The notes under the pieces were generated by a model, which had not been told where the DNA came from, made no database searches, and was given only the letters and a program-made list of their open reading frames with translations. The position numbers and the translations under genes are program-made. From Isoetes taiwanensis (taxonomy: Eukaryota; Streptophyta; Lycopodiopsida; Isoetales; Isoetaceae), in contig JAJEKV010000013.1 in NCBI GenBank assembly GCA_021234155.1, positions 13,241,877 to 13,305,876 of the forward strand: a stretch of DNA of 64,000 bases, in the 5' to 3' direction. This document shows, piece after piece, positions 21,369-31,321 of the stretch (positions are counted from its first letter, which is position 1; each line of letters starts with the position of its first letter).

Positions 21369-21568
21369 TGTAATGAACAAGGAACAAGAGACGCATCCAT
21401 GAAGAGAGCACAAAGTATCTAAACTACATCTCTTATTCCAAGTTAACAAAAATAGAAAATTGTGGTCTTTTGTCCATGTGAAAAGACATGAACCAAAAGA
21501 CACGTACAAAAATACTGTACAAATACATATATAAAAGTATATCTTGTTTTGTCCTAAGGTTCCTTACA
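21369..21568 (-). repeat. 3' LTR of the non-coding element
   Basis: 200 bp, TG...CA, nearly the same as 23969-24170. Confidence 0.92.
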
Positions 21569-23955
21569 TTCTCTCCGACTTAAAAAAGACAATGTCCTCA
21601 TTGTCAGTCCATGTCTTCAAGTTCGAAGAGTTCCCAAGAGTTCTTCTAGAATCTCAGGATAAGCATCTTCCTCATATAGCATGTGCTTAGAGAAAGTCTT
21701 CATTTCCATATAGGATCTTCAACAGGATTGAGTCTTCAACACCTTCATCGTGTGAGGGGTTGTCTTGAATCATAGAACCTTATTTGTTTACTTAAATTTC
21801 ATATTCTTGTATCCAAGGTTAATTTTAAATTAACTTTTGGACTATTAGTGAATAAAAATCATCAAGCCTTCTCTTTCTCATATAAGATGCCAAGCATCTT
21901 AGAGACATCATACAAATTCATATCTAAAAGTTGTTCTTAACTTAGTCCTTAGAGTAGTAGAGATTTCACTACCCAATCGACCATCTCATCATGAGACTCG
22001 CCAACCAATTTCATAGACTAACTATAGACAGTTAGTCAGAATGCTATTGCCAAAGAGATGGCTAGTGTGAATTTCTTATGCGAAGGTTCTTGATGTCATG
22101 TCATCATATTCATAAATCTTAGGTTCCATAATTTTCACGAATACGTCTTACTTTTAGAGAGTTGAAACATTAAGACTTCAAGTCTCAACACATCAAACAA
22201 CTCTAGAATTGATCTTTAAAAGATCATGTTCATATGTGGCCAACATGTTGTCAATTCACAAATTCTTGTATCTTAATAAAAGACAATCTATATTTCGTTC
22301 TTAGATTGTATAAAAGTAAACCGTATCCTTAAAAGAACTTTGGGGTAAATGTCATCTTGCCCAAATGTCCTCATATGCTTTGCAAATTGTTTTGCAAAAG
22401 CAAACGCTCTAAGCCTTAACATATTTCTATGGTCCTTGAAGGAACATAGATCCTTGACCATGACAATTGCCATGGGTCTTAATATTTCCCAAGAAAAATG
22501 TCAAATTTTCCTTAGAGAAATGTCCTTAACTTGAAAGAACCATAGTGTCAGGATCTTATTTAAAGAAATTTTCCTTTTGAATATGTCCTTTTAAGGAATA
22601 GGGAAATTTTTCTTGTTAAGATAATCTTAAAATCCCTCTAGGAACTTGTCTTAATGATTTTATTTTATATTTGAAAAATCCATAGTGCTTGATGTGCTTG
22701 TTTCCTTAGCGGATTTAAAAAACAAAATCCCTTGTTTCATGAGAGGATCAAACCTCGAAATCGTGAATTTCGATTCTTAATTCTTAACCAACGAAGATAA
22801 ACTCCTCAAGCAATATAATTTAGAAATTTAAATTTATCTTACGGTTTGCCTTTCTTTTTATTTCTTTTTATCTTCCTAAGATGGCCGTTCAGGGCAACAA
22901 ACGCCTGTTGGCGGCGACGGATTGGAAAGCGCCAAGATCCTGGATGGCCGTTGGTTTATCCATTCGGCCAATACAAGCCTAACAAATCCTTGGCAGTCTC
23001 CTGATCCCCTTAATTGGCCTGATACATGCCTATTTTATCTAGAATCGAGCTCTGGCGTTTTGGAATAATGTTTTTCCTTCATGGTCTCCATCTTTTGATC
23101 AAAACCGGCCTTTTCTTCTGCAGTATTCTCTCATAACAGGGTCTTGTAAACCCGATTTGATCCAGCTTCCTTTCCCTGCAAGCTATTCTGGGAACAATCA
23201 TCCCTTCTTTCCTTAATCGATTCGGCCAAATCGGCCTTCCCTTAGGTCGCGTCGGTTGCCCCATTCCTTCTGTCCATAATTTCCTTTTTGTTAACAATGC
23301 TCAACAATCAATTCTCCTGTATCCCTGCTTTCTGTATTTCTTTCTTTCTGGTTTTAATCGATTATTAATCAAGATTCTTAATCGATTATGCTTATTCTTA
23401 ATCGAAAAGGTTCCTTCCTTCCTTCCTTAATCGAAAAGGTTCTTAATGAAAATCGTTCTTAATGTTGATTCTTAATCGATTCATGAGTTCTTAATTGCAT
23501 CTAAATGCCATAAAGTGGTCGAAGCATGTTTGTCTCAGAAGCCTGCTCTGGGGCGAAGTTCCTGTTCTTATTTTTGCCACAGAATAGAAAATTCTCATCC
23601 CGATTTTTTCAGACAGATTTCGAATTTTCTTATTCTTATTGTCTTATTCTTATGTCTTTTTCTTATAATTTCTTTAAAGGCTTCTTCCAGCGGTTTCGTG
23701 GATATGGCCACAAATCTTTGTGTGCACGACCACAGAGACTTCCGTCAGAATTGTTTATGCCTTTTTCTTGCTTCTTTTGAAAACAATTTCTTAAAATTTC
23801 TTGCGTTCCTTTTTTATTATTCTATTCAGAACATTAATTTTTAGAAGAAAGCAAATGGAAGCAAGATTTGCACTTCTTTTCCAGTTTCCTTCTTCTTCGT
23901 GAAATGCCCTTAGATCTTCATTCTTCTTCGTGAAATGCCCGTAGATCTTCATTGG
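21569..23955 (-). other. Interior of the non-coding LTR element
   Basis: No retroviral-type protein is encoded. The part at about 23340-23500 is rich in TTCTTAATCGATT / AATCGAAAAGG units, and 22880-23280 is the least AT-rich part. Near the primer site CTTCTTCGTGAAATGCCC(T/G)TAGATCTTCATT is repeated in tandem (23894-23952). Confidence 0.6.
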
Positions 23956-23968
23956 CTCTGATACCATA

Positions 23969-24170
23969 TGTAATGAACAAGGAACAAGAGACGCATCCAT
24001 GAAGAAAGCACAAAGTACCTAAACTACATCTCTTATTCCAAGTTAACAAAAATGTACAAAATTGTGGCCTTTTGTCCATGTGAAAAGACATGAACCAAAA
24101 GACACGTACAAAAGTACTGTACAAATACATGTATAAACGTATGTATCTTTTTGTCCTAAGGTTCCTTACA
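23969..24170 (-). repeat. 5' LTR of the non-coding element
   Basis: About 202 bp, next to the primer binding site, followed by AAGCA. Confidence 0.92.
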
Positions 24171-24175
24171 AAGCA

Positions 24176-25155
24176 TGATTGTTGAGGTAGTTTACAATCG
24201 CATATGGAATTCAAATGTTGCACTTTTCCTCTCTAATCAGTTTATAGAGATAGGCGATAATATAAAATGGCTTCAATATTGAACTATGAAAAAGAAGCAT
24301 TATCTATTGAGCCTAGGACCTGAGCATGAAAGAAAAAATATCAGTTTACAGTAAGCTCAAAAGGCGTGCAATAGAGAATATAGCTCAATAATATGCCTAA
24401 CCCATACGATCTTAACTGTTGAAAGCTATATTGAACAAGAAGTTGATATGATTTTTAAGTAACATTGTATTAGACTATCTACAAACGTTCTAATATATCT
24501 TATTTGCATGATCTACAATGACAAATGGACAAATGTTGATTAGACTATCTGCAAACGTTCTAATACCTCTGACTCACACAATCTACAATAACAAATGGAC
24601 AAATGTTGATTAAAGCAGCAGCTCCGTGGTAAGCCATTATATCAGATGTATGAATCAGAAGGAGAGCATTAGCCAAAATGAAGTCAGTTGGTTATGCAAA
24701 GCTAACTACCCATGCACATAACTTCAGTGCAGATAGATCAAAGACATTAAAAAGCCCTTACAAATAACAAAAGCACCGTTTAAAAACAAAGCCTTCGTAT
24801 ATGAAGAAAATAATATTGTATCCGGATTAACGGCAAGGTGATCTCAAGTCATTCTTCTTTGAAACATGTTCAATGTGGAATGCAGATAGATTCTGAGTAG
24901 TTTACAGTTCATTACCCTCAGCTTTGGCAAGGCAAAATCCAACAGCATTTGTAACTCCTGGTATAACAATAAATAATTAGCAACTACTCAAGGTAGATAG
25001 TTGCTTGAGACCCTTGATACATTACTGGAAATATATGAGGTGTCATCCAAAATTGCGTAGATGTTTTATGATCTTAGAGCAATATTTATTTTGCAGCTTC
25101 AGCAACATTCAAAATCATGGCAACTTCGCAAGCGCAATGATGAGTTTATGGGCTA
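24176..25155. other. Non-coding spacer with a 71-bp tandem repeat
   Basis: At about 24468-24612 an ATTAGACTATCT(A/G)CAAACGTT unit ending CAAATGGACAAATGTTG is present twice in tandem. A short minus stretch near 24905-24958 (GVTNAVGFCLAKAEGNE, preceded by a CAG acceptor-like site) could be a decayed exon of an unknown gene. Confidence 0.5.
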
Positions 25156-25309
25156 GATAACGTCCTCCCACAAGGCGTTATGGCCCAGGAAAATGGCTGA
25201 GTGGGCCAGGAAATTCCGAGGCTGTACGACAGTACGACCGAGGAATTTCCTGGCCACATGGCCAAAAGGCCATTTTTTTGGGCCATAACGCCGAGGGGAG
25301 GACGTTATC
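25156..25309. mobile_element. Hairpin MITE of about 154 bp
   Basis: Terminal inverted repeats of about 35 bp (GATAACGTCCTCCC...GGCGTTATGGCCCA against its complement), and the interior is also largely self-complementary (GGCCAGGAAATTCC... / GGAATTTCCTGGCC). No clear target duplication is seen. The whole unit would fold as one long hairpin. Superfamily unknown. Confidence 0.75.
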
Positions 25310-28300
25310 AACCTTAACGTCCTTGGCCGAGGCATTTGGCAGAGCGGCCAAAGTCAAGCTTGGCAACCTGCACTGCATTTCGGCAAGAAAAACAAACTAA
25401 ATGTAAGTCTCTGTTTTCTAAATAGAACATGTGAGGCACAGGGAGGCGGATTTAAACAGAGTAGGGGAGTCGGATTTGCACAAGAGAGGCAGATTTAAAC
25501 AGGCAGGGGAGTCGGATTCGCATAAATAAGTCGGATTTGCTCAGAGTAGCTCATAACCATTCGCCTATAACATCTTTGTTGCCAGTTCTTTAACTTTCGA
25601 TACAGATTTAGATCTGGGCAGAAAACTTGTCAAATTCTAATTCCTTTTTGTGTTAGAAGCTCCACCTACGGTGGTTGCTTGCTGCATAGCTGTGGCTACT
25701 AGAAGCTCTGTCTTAAAACAAAGATGCCACCGGATCAAACACCAAAATCGGGAAAAAGAAAGCGTAGGGTCGTAGAAGGAAAAGAGAGAAGCCGCATGGA
25801 GGCCGCATGGAGGTCTGGCTATAGCTTGGAGGCCTGGCTATGGAGGCCGGAGGCCTGGCTATGGTGGCCTTTTGCGAAGGATTGACCACGGTGCGGAGTG
25901 CCCAGAAAAAATAGTACATAGTACGTGGCAGCAGAGGATGTTATGGACATAACAGTTTTGGCCCAAAAATGTTACTGGATATAACCTCTTAGAATAGACG
26001 GCTGGGATTTAATCCTACGGCTAAATGCAGAGGCCAAGGACGTTAAGGACATCATCACATCCAGGTTAGAGTTATGGATATTCTATGTGTATAGGTGGTA
26101 CTTCTCCTTGAGCTTGCAAATATGTGCAATATTAGAGAAGGGAGATCAAAAGCTTAAGTGGCTACACATCCGGCTAAAATATGATGACTGCAAGTCTTTT
26201 GTTGAAGATGAAGGCACGTTGTCCCTGTTGTTGCCAATATCCATTTGGGATAATTTCTAGGCAAAAGGAATGTGGAAACAGAACAAATTACAGTGGCTAA
26301 AACCATGAGTTGCTTCTAAGAGCCTCTGAAATAACCACGAAATAGGAGAGCATGTACCAGATTGCAACAAACAACTAGACCCAAATTGTAGACACCGAAA
26401 GCTCATGTGCATGCTAGAGATAGCCCTATAATGATCAAACCCCATCGTAAAACCTTATACCTCAAGGAACACGAGCCCCATCCATACAGAAGCAAACAAG
26501 CCAAACTCACTGAAGCAAAGCCACTAATGCCACAGGCAAGATGGGAAGAAACTCAAACCACGGAAAGAAATAGCTGGTTATGGCACTCCTGCTTCCCAAA
26601 AATCCCTTAAACCAGCGAAGAAACTCTCCTACTCCAAGTAAAGAAGGGTGGCAAAATATGGCAGCTTGAATTGATAAACGATGCAAATAATTGCTAAGAA
26701 CCATTATTTACATAGCGAGACTCAGAAGTTAAAATTGTGCTATACATCAACGGTTTTAGAATGTATGATAATCATTTTTATTATCTTATAAATTATCCAG
26801 CTTCAACAATGCGAGACTGCATACTTTTTTTTGACCCTGATGCAAAGCCCATCCCTGAAGCAATGTCCATCCTGAACCAATGCCCATTCATGCAGCTCAT
26901 TGGTCGAGATGCACAGGTAATGCTTGCGAAAAAAAATGCTCGTGGTAGCTGCACGAGGACAATGTAATGCCGGATTTCCCTCCCACCTCTCTCTATAAGA
27001 TGTTAGCAGCAAAAGGATTCAAAGCCCTAACTATATCTGTTCGCTTCAAAGAGGAGAAAATCCACGAAGCCAAGCGCTTGATGATGCAGAATTTACATAA
27101 TCAAGATCCTTGTTCACCAAATTAGACCTGGATTCGACCCATAGCCGACTACTCTAGTCGTCACATAATCATATGGGAAGCCACAACTAGTGGTATGAAT
27201 TGTTTTGTAACCTTCTTGTTTTTCAAACACATAATCATATGTCGATGGGTCTATTATTCTTAATATGATTCTATACATTCATTAGTATTCTTAATATGAT
27301 TGTCAAATAGTATGAATGATTGCATTCCATGTTCTTCTACAAAAATTAATGTTGTTTCATATTCCATGAGTCCATGATCCATTTTTTTACAATGGAATCC
27401 ATCTTTTACAAAACAATCTCTAGACCCCGAACCGGCCACAAAAAAAAAATTTATCCATGCATAGCTCATTATGTTTATAAATATTATTAGTATTACATAT
27501 TACACCATTCAACGTGACATCCCACATATCAGGAAATTGGACCATTGAATCAAACCCCCAGTTGGTTTTGTTTATATCGTTCAGCGGTTGGCGAGGTACC
27601 CCAAACATATATGCCCGACGCCAAAAAATGCAACCCAACTTCCATTTTCGTTTGGAAGAACCTTGTTTGTGTTGTTCAAAATTTGTTCCGTAGATGGAAT
27701 TGCAGGTCTTATAGATCACGTATTGTAGCCTCCTACGTGTCATAAGTCATCCATAGGTAAACCCATATACGGCAATGCAACTCGCGGCTAACGTCGCCCG
27801 TGGCAACGCCTGTGGGTTTACCATGAGTAACCTCCTCCATCTAGAAGATTACTATACACGTGAACATTAAATATCAACATAACTGCTCACACCACACACC
27901 ATTAAAAGAGACAAAATGTAACCCTTTGTGTGTTCGCACCTTGTTTATATAATTAAATTGTAAACACATTGCAATGGCATATCCACTAGCTAGCCAATGC
28001 AAGAATCTCAATAGGTAATTGGATTTTGTGTATATTGTACCTCTTAGCATCTCAGTTGTAGCATATGTGACATGTTCGACCAATGCACTATACAGAGCTT
28101 GTGTTGCAAAGTTTGTTGCCTATGGCATTAGGGGAATCCATGGTGCCTTGACACCTTGTTCTTTCGCCTTTTCCTTAAGAAATTTCGTGGACTTTAAGAA
28201 ATTTGCCAGAATAAAACACGATGAAGCTAAAAAGAGGTAGAAATTATCCCAAAAAATGCTAAAAACCTAATGAAGTTAAGAAGGTAGAAATCATCTCCCA

Positions 28301-28826
28301 ACAAAATGCTAAAAAACTTATATGCGAAAAAATTACTTTGCCTTTGTTTTTTGAGGTTTTCTGGCGAATGCTTAAGATTGGGATTTTTTTTTTACATCTT
28401 TTCTACACATCACATTCTTTGTTGGTTGTTTGATTGTAGATGTTTGCTTAATATCTGCAACATTCTAACAAATTAAAATGTAGCTCCAATGAATCAATGC
28501 TAGTTGAACCTTTAGAAGGAGGACACGTTTCTAAATTACTGCCAGTTGATCCTAAATTCATTGTGATCTAGAGGATATGATACAAAAGATATAAAGGATC
28601 AAAATTGACAGCAGAGCTGCAACTTGTAATTTTGTTATGATAACCAAGATAGAGTTAATTGTTTATCCCTACTTTGCATGCTTCGCATCACATTTCAGTT
28701 GAGACAACAATAGGATCATATTTTTTTATTATTAGCAGGCTTGCTTAACCCCCTCTACAACATTTCTTGAATTTCTAGCCTATCCATGTTTCATTATACA
28801 TCAGCTTAATTCCTTATTGACTATCA
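25310..28826. other. Long non-coding stretch with minisatellites
   Basis: Contains imperfect (A/G)TCGGATTTGC / AGATTTAAACAG units at 25437-25550 and a GGAGGCCTGGCTATGG minisatellite at about 25795-25870. Possible decayed coding pieces, none assigned: DPDAKPIPEAMSILNQ with CPFMQLIGRDAQ ending at a GT site (26836-26918, plus), and IFWRRAYMFGVPRQ... (27500-27660, minus). Confidence 0.4.
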
Positions 28827-28911
28827 GATCTAGTGATTTATGCATCAACCGCTCAGGAAAATAAAGAATCCGCGTATCTAAGAGCTAGCGCCATCGCTGA
28901 TATCTTCAAGG
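28827..28911 (+). other. Possible internal exon of an unknown gene
   Basis: A pyrimidine-rich tract and CTATCAG precede a plus frame reading IYASTAQENKESAYLRA then SAIADIFK, which ends in AAG followed by GTAGGT, a good donor site. Both splice signals fit, and codon content looks protein-like. I do not recognise the family. The CACTA element begins 118 bp further on, so it would lie in the following intron. Confidence 0.3.
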
Positions 28912-29025
28912 TAGGTTCTCATACAATTATTAACGTGGACATTTGGGAAAGTGCATCTGCCGTATGGAACAAAGCACCATCACATTTAAGTCGTTGCCCG
29001 ATCCATTATGGATCTGGTTTGGCTC

Positions 29026-29028
29026 TTC
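29026..29028. repeat. CACTA target duplication TTC, left
   Basis: TTC next to CACTACAAGGG; repeated at 48504-48506 next to the other terminus TTTTTGTAGTG. CACTA elements create 3-bp duplications. Confidence 0.88.
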
Positions 29029-29492
29029 CACTACAAGGGATCAACGTCGATAATCGACATTTGTCCGTCGATTGTCGACCTAAACGGGTCGACAATCGAC
29101 GGTCAACGTCGATCGTCTACGTTGACCAGTCAAACGTCGACCAGTGACCATTTAACGTCGATCATCGACGCTCAGTTGGAGTGACGTGTCGCCTTTGGCC
29201 TCGTGGCATGCCTACCTGGTCGCCCGACGGCCGCGTGGCTGTGCGCGTGGCGTAAAACGTCGATCATCGACGTTGTGTCGATGATGACATGGCATGCGTG
29301 GCCTGGCCGATGCCTACGTGGTCCCCCAGTGCCAGCGTGGCTGTGCGCGTGGCGTGGAACGTCGATCATCGACGTTGTGTCGAGATGACATTGAATGTGT
29401 GGTCTGGCCGAGGCCGACGTGGTCGCCCGCTAGGCATGCCTACGTGGTGTTGAACGTCGATCATCGACGTTTAACGTCGATGATCGACGATT
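29029..29492 (+). repeat. 5' subterminal palindromic repeats of the CACTA element
   Basis: The palindrome AACGTCGATCATCGACGTT (9-base arms around one central base) or a close variant occurs at about 29043, 29155, 29257, 29358, 29453 and 29471. Three are within a 100-bp tandem unit that also contains TGGCTGTGCGCGTGGCGT and GCCTACGTGGTC. These are likely binding sites for the element's own DNA-binding protein. Confidence 0.85.
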
Positions 29493-29699
29493 TTTTTGGC
29501 GGGAACCCGAGAGGGTATTTATCTTCATTTCATTGTTGTTGTAGTCGACCTCTTGAGAGTTCTTGGCGCCGTGGGCATGTTTTCTCTCTTCATAAGGTAA
29601 GATCTTGCATTAACACTAAGTTTATCATGTTCATACCATTAATTCCTCATAGATATTGATTAAAGCAAAAAGTTCTTTAAAAAATGTTTTACAAAAGTG

Positions 29700-30110
29700 T
29701 GGGGTAGGTTGATCCAGATACTGGTCAGCTCCATCCCGAATGGAGAGGACTATAGTGTCGGGTTCAGGCCTACCTCAATCATATTGTCTATAAATTTTCA
29801 AAAAGTGTGGGGTAACTTGATCAAGGTACTGGTCGGCTCCATCTTGAATGGAGAGGACTACGTGTATCGGGTTCAGGCCTACCTCAATCATATTGTCTAT
29901 AAATATTACAAATTGTATGAAGGGTAGCATGATCAAGGTACTGGTCGGCTCCATCTCGAATGGAGAGGACTAGATGTATCGGGTTGGGCCCCACAATTAG
30001 TGGTTGCTAAAAATTACAATATGTGTTTAGGGTTGCGTGATCAAGGTACTGGTCGGCTCCATCCTGAATGGAGAGGACTAGATGTATCGAGTTCAGGGGC
30101 CCTCAATCAA
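29700..30110 (+). repeat. Leader tandem repeats, four 109-113-bp units
   Basis: Four copies of a unit around TGATC(A/C)AG(G/A)TACTGGTC(G/A)GCTCC, GAATGGAGAGGACTA and TCGGGTTCAGGCC(T)AC start at about 29708, 29818, 29930 and 30042. A diverged fifth copy lies 14 kb away at 44104-44180. They fall between a probable leader donor site (AAGGTAAGATC, 29596) and the first ATG, so probably in a 5' UTR intron. Confidence 0.85.
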
Positions 30111-30671
30111 ATAGATCTAAAGTCACATTAATACATTAAATTAGTTTTATTAACATTTTTTGTTTGTAGTAAACAACATGGACAAACGTCAGGCCGACCA
30201 TGAACGTAAAATGCAACAAAAAGCCTAAAGATTGTTAAATGGCGATCGGCGCAAAGATGTTACTCAACAATTGCCACAAATAGTCCACTTAGACCCAGCC
30301 GTCCGAGTCTTCCCGCGACCTTAGTGGCATGCGAAAATGAATGCCGCCGACGTATGTACTAGAAACATGTTTTCAATGATTGCCAACTTTGTATCCTAAT
30401 AAACTTTTTTTCAGTTGTACTTGACAGAGCGGCTTTATTGCAATTGCGCGATGTGCAAAGGACAAATAAAACGGATGAGAAAGACTATCATCGATCACGT
30501 TGATAAATACGATGAATGGTCGATAAATCCACTGCTCTCAGATGCACATGTCGGATATTCCAACGAGGTACGCTCAACTACTCTCACGTACTTGAATCGA
30601 CATCTCAACTTATTTTACTTGCATTTTCTTAGGAAGAAACTGAGAATGAAGTGAGCTCGAAGCAATGGGTA

Positions 30672-30989
30672 AAAGCATGTTAGGGTGTCCCTTAAAAAGT
30701 ATTATTTAGTGACTAAAAAGGTACCTAAAAAGGTAGCCAGGACTGGGTACTGGGTACCTATATAATATCTCAATATAAGGTATGTTTTAGAACTTTTTAT
30801 ATATATATATATATTGATCTCCTATAGCATTATCTTTATCTTAACTTTGAATATTACCATGTCCTTGACTTTTATTTTGGATTTTTGTATTAGTTTTAAT
30901 GAAAAGAAAAATGAGAAAGTACCCAGTTCAGAAGTACCTAGTGTATGTACTTTTGCAGGTTCCAAAAGTGGTACACCCTAACATGCTTT
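30672..30989. mobile_element. TA-flanked MITE inside an exon
   Basis: 318 bp with 18-20-bp perfect terminal inverted repeats (AAAGCATGTTAGGGTGT...), AT-rich interior, and TA on both sides (30670-30671, 30990-30991), typical of Tc1/mariner-type elements. Removing it and one TA joins two in-frame coding parts. Confidence 0.85.
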
Positions 30990-31321
30990 TACCCCAATAT
31001 GTAGATTTTGGGGCCATGTTGTCCTTGGAAGCAGATGATATTGACACCATAAATGCTTTCATAGAGAACCCGGCAAAAAGAAAGCCATCAACTTCTGCAA
31101 AGAGTATCCCATTACGTGATAGAACTCGGCGTGCGATGGCCGTAGCCATGATTCTAGGAAATAACAACGTTCACCACAATTGGAATGTACTAGATCCTGT
31201 GGAAGAAAATAGCATTCCACAGGAACTAGTCCATTTGCTAAAGCCTTTTACAGACAGTGATCGTAAAAAATCCGGTATATGGCCTAGAGGTAAGCCAATT
31301 ATTTATGGGGAGCCATTTACA

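Larger units (their letters stand above)
21369..24170 (-). mobile_element. Non-coding LTR retroelement with 200-bp LTRs
   Basis: Two copies of a TGTAATGAAC...TTCCTTACA repeat bound a 2.4-kb interior. AAGCA is duplicated at 21364-21368 and 24171-24175. The primer binding site (reverse complement of TGGTATCAGAG) lies at 23956-23966, two bases from the right LTR, so the element is on the minus strand; a purine tract (complement of TTCTCTCCGACTT) follows the left LTR. The interior has no gag or pol frame. It is larger than a TRIM and has shorter LTRs than a classic LARD. It must rely on another element's enzymes. Confidence 0.92.

Noticed and set aside
27420-27743. Minus-strand frame with VPRQPLNDINKTNWGF
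   Set aside because: Protein-like stretch, but no family, start or splice support; left as an unassigned piece.
29203-29388. Overlapping frames in the GC-rich CACTA end
   Set aside because: Products of the 100-bp subterminal tandem repeat, showing the same peptide words repeated in several frames.
29029-29492. CRISPR-like array
   Set aside because: Regular short palindromes, but the spacing and neighbouring sequence are themselves repeated and lie at a CACTA terminus in a plant genome.
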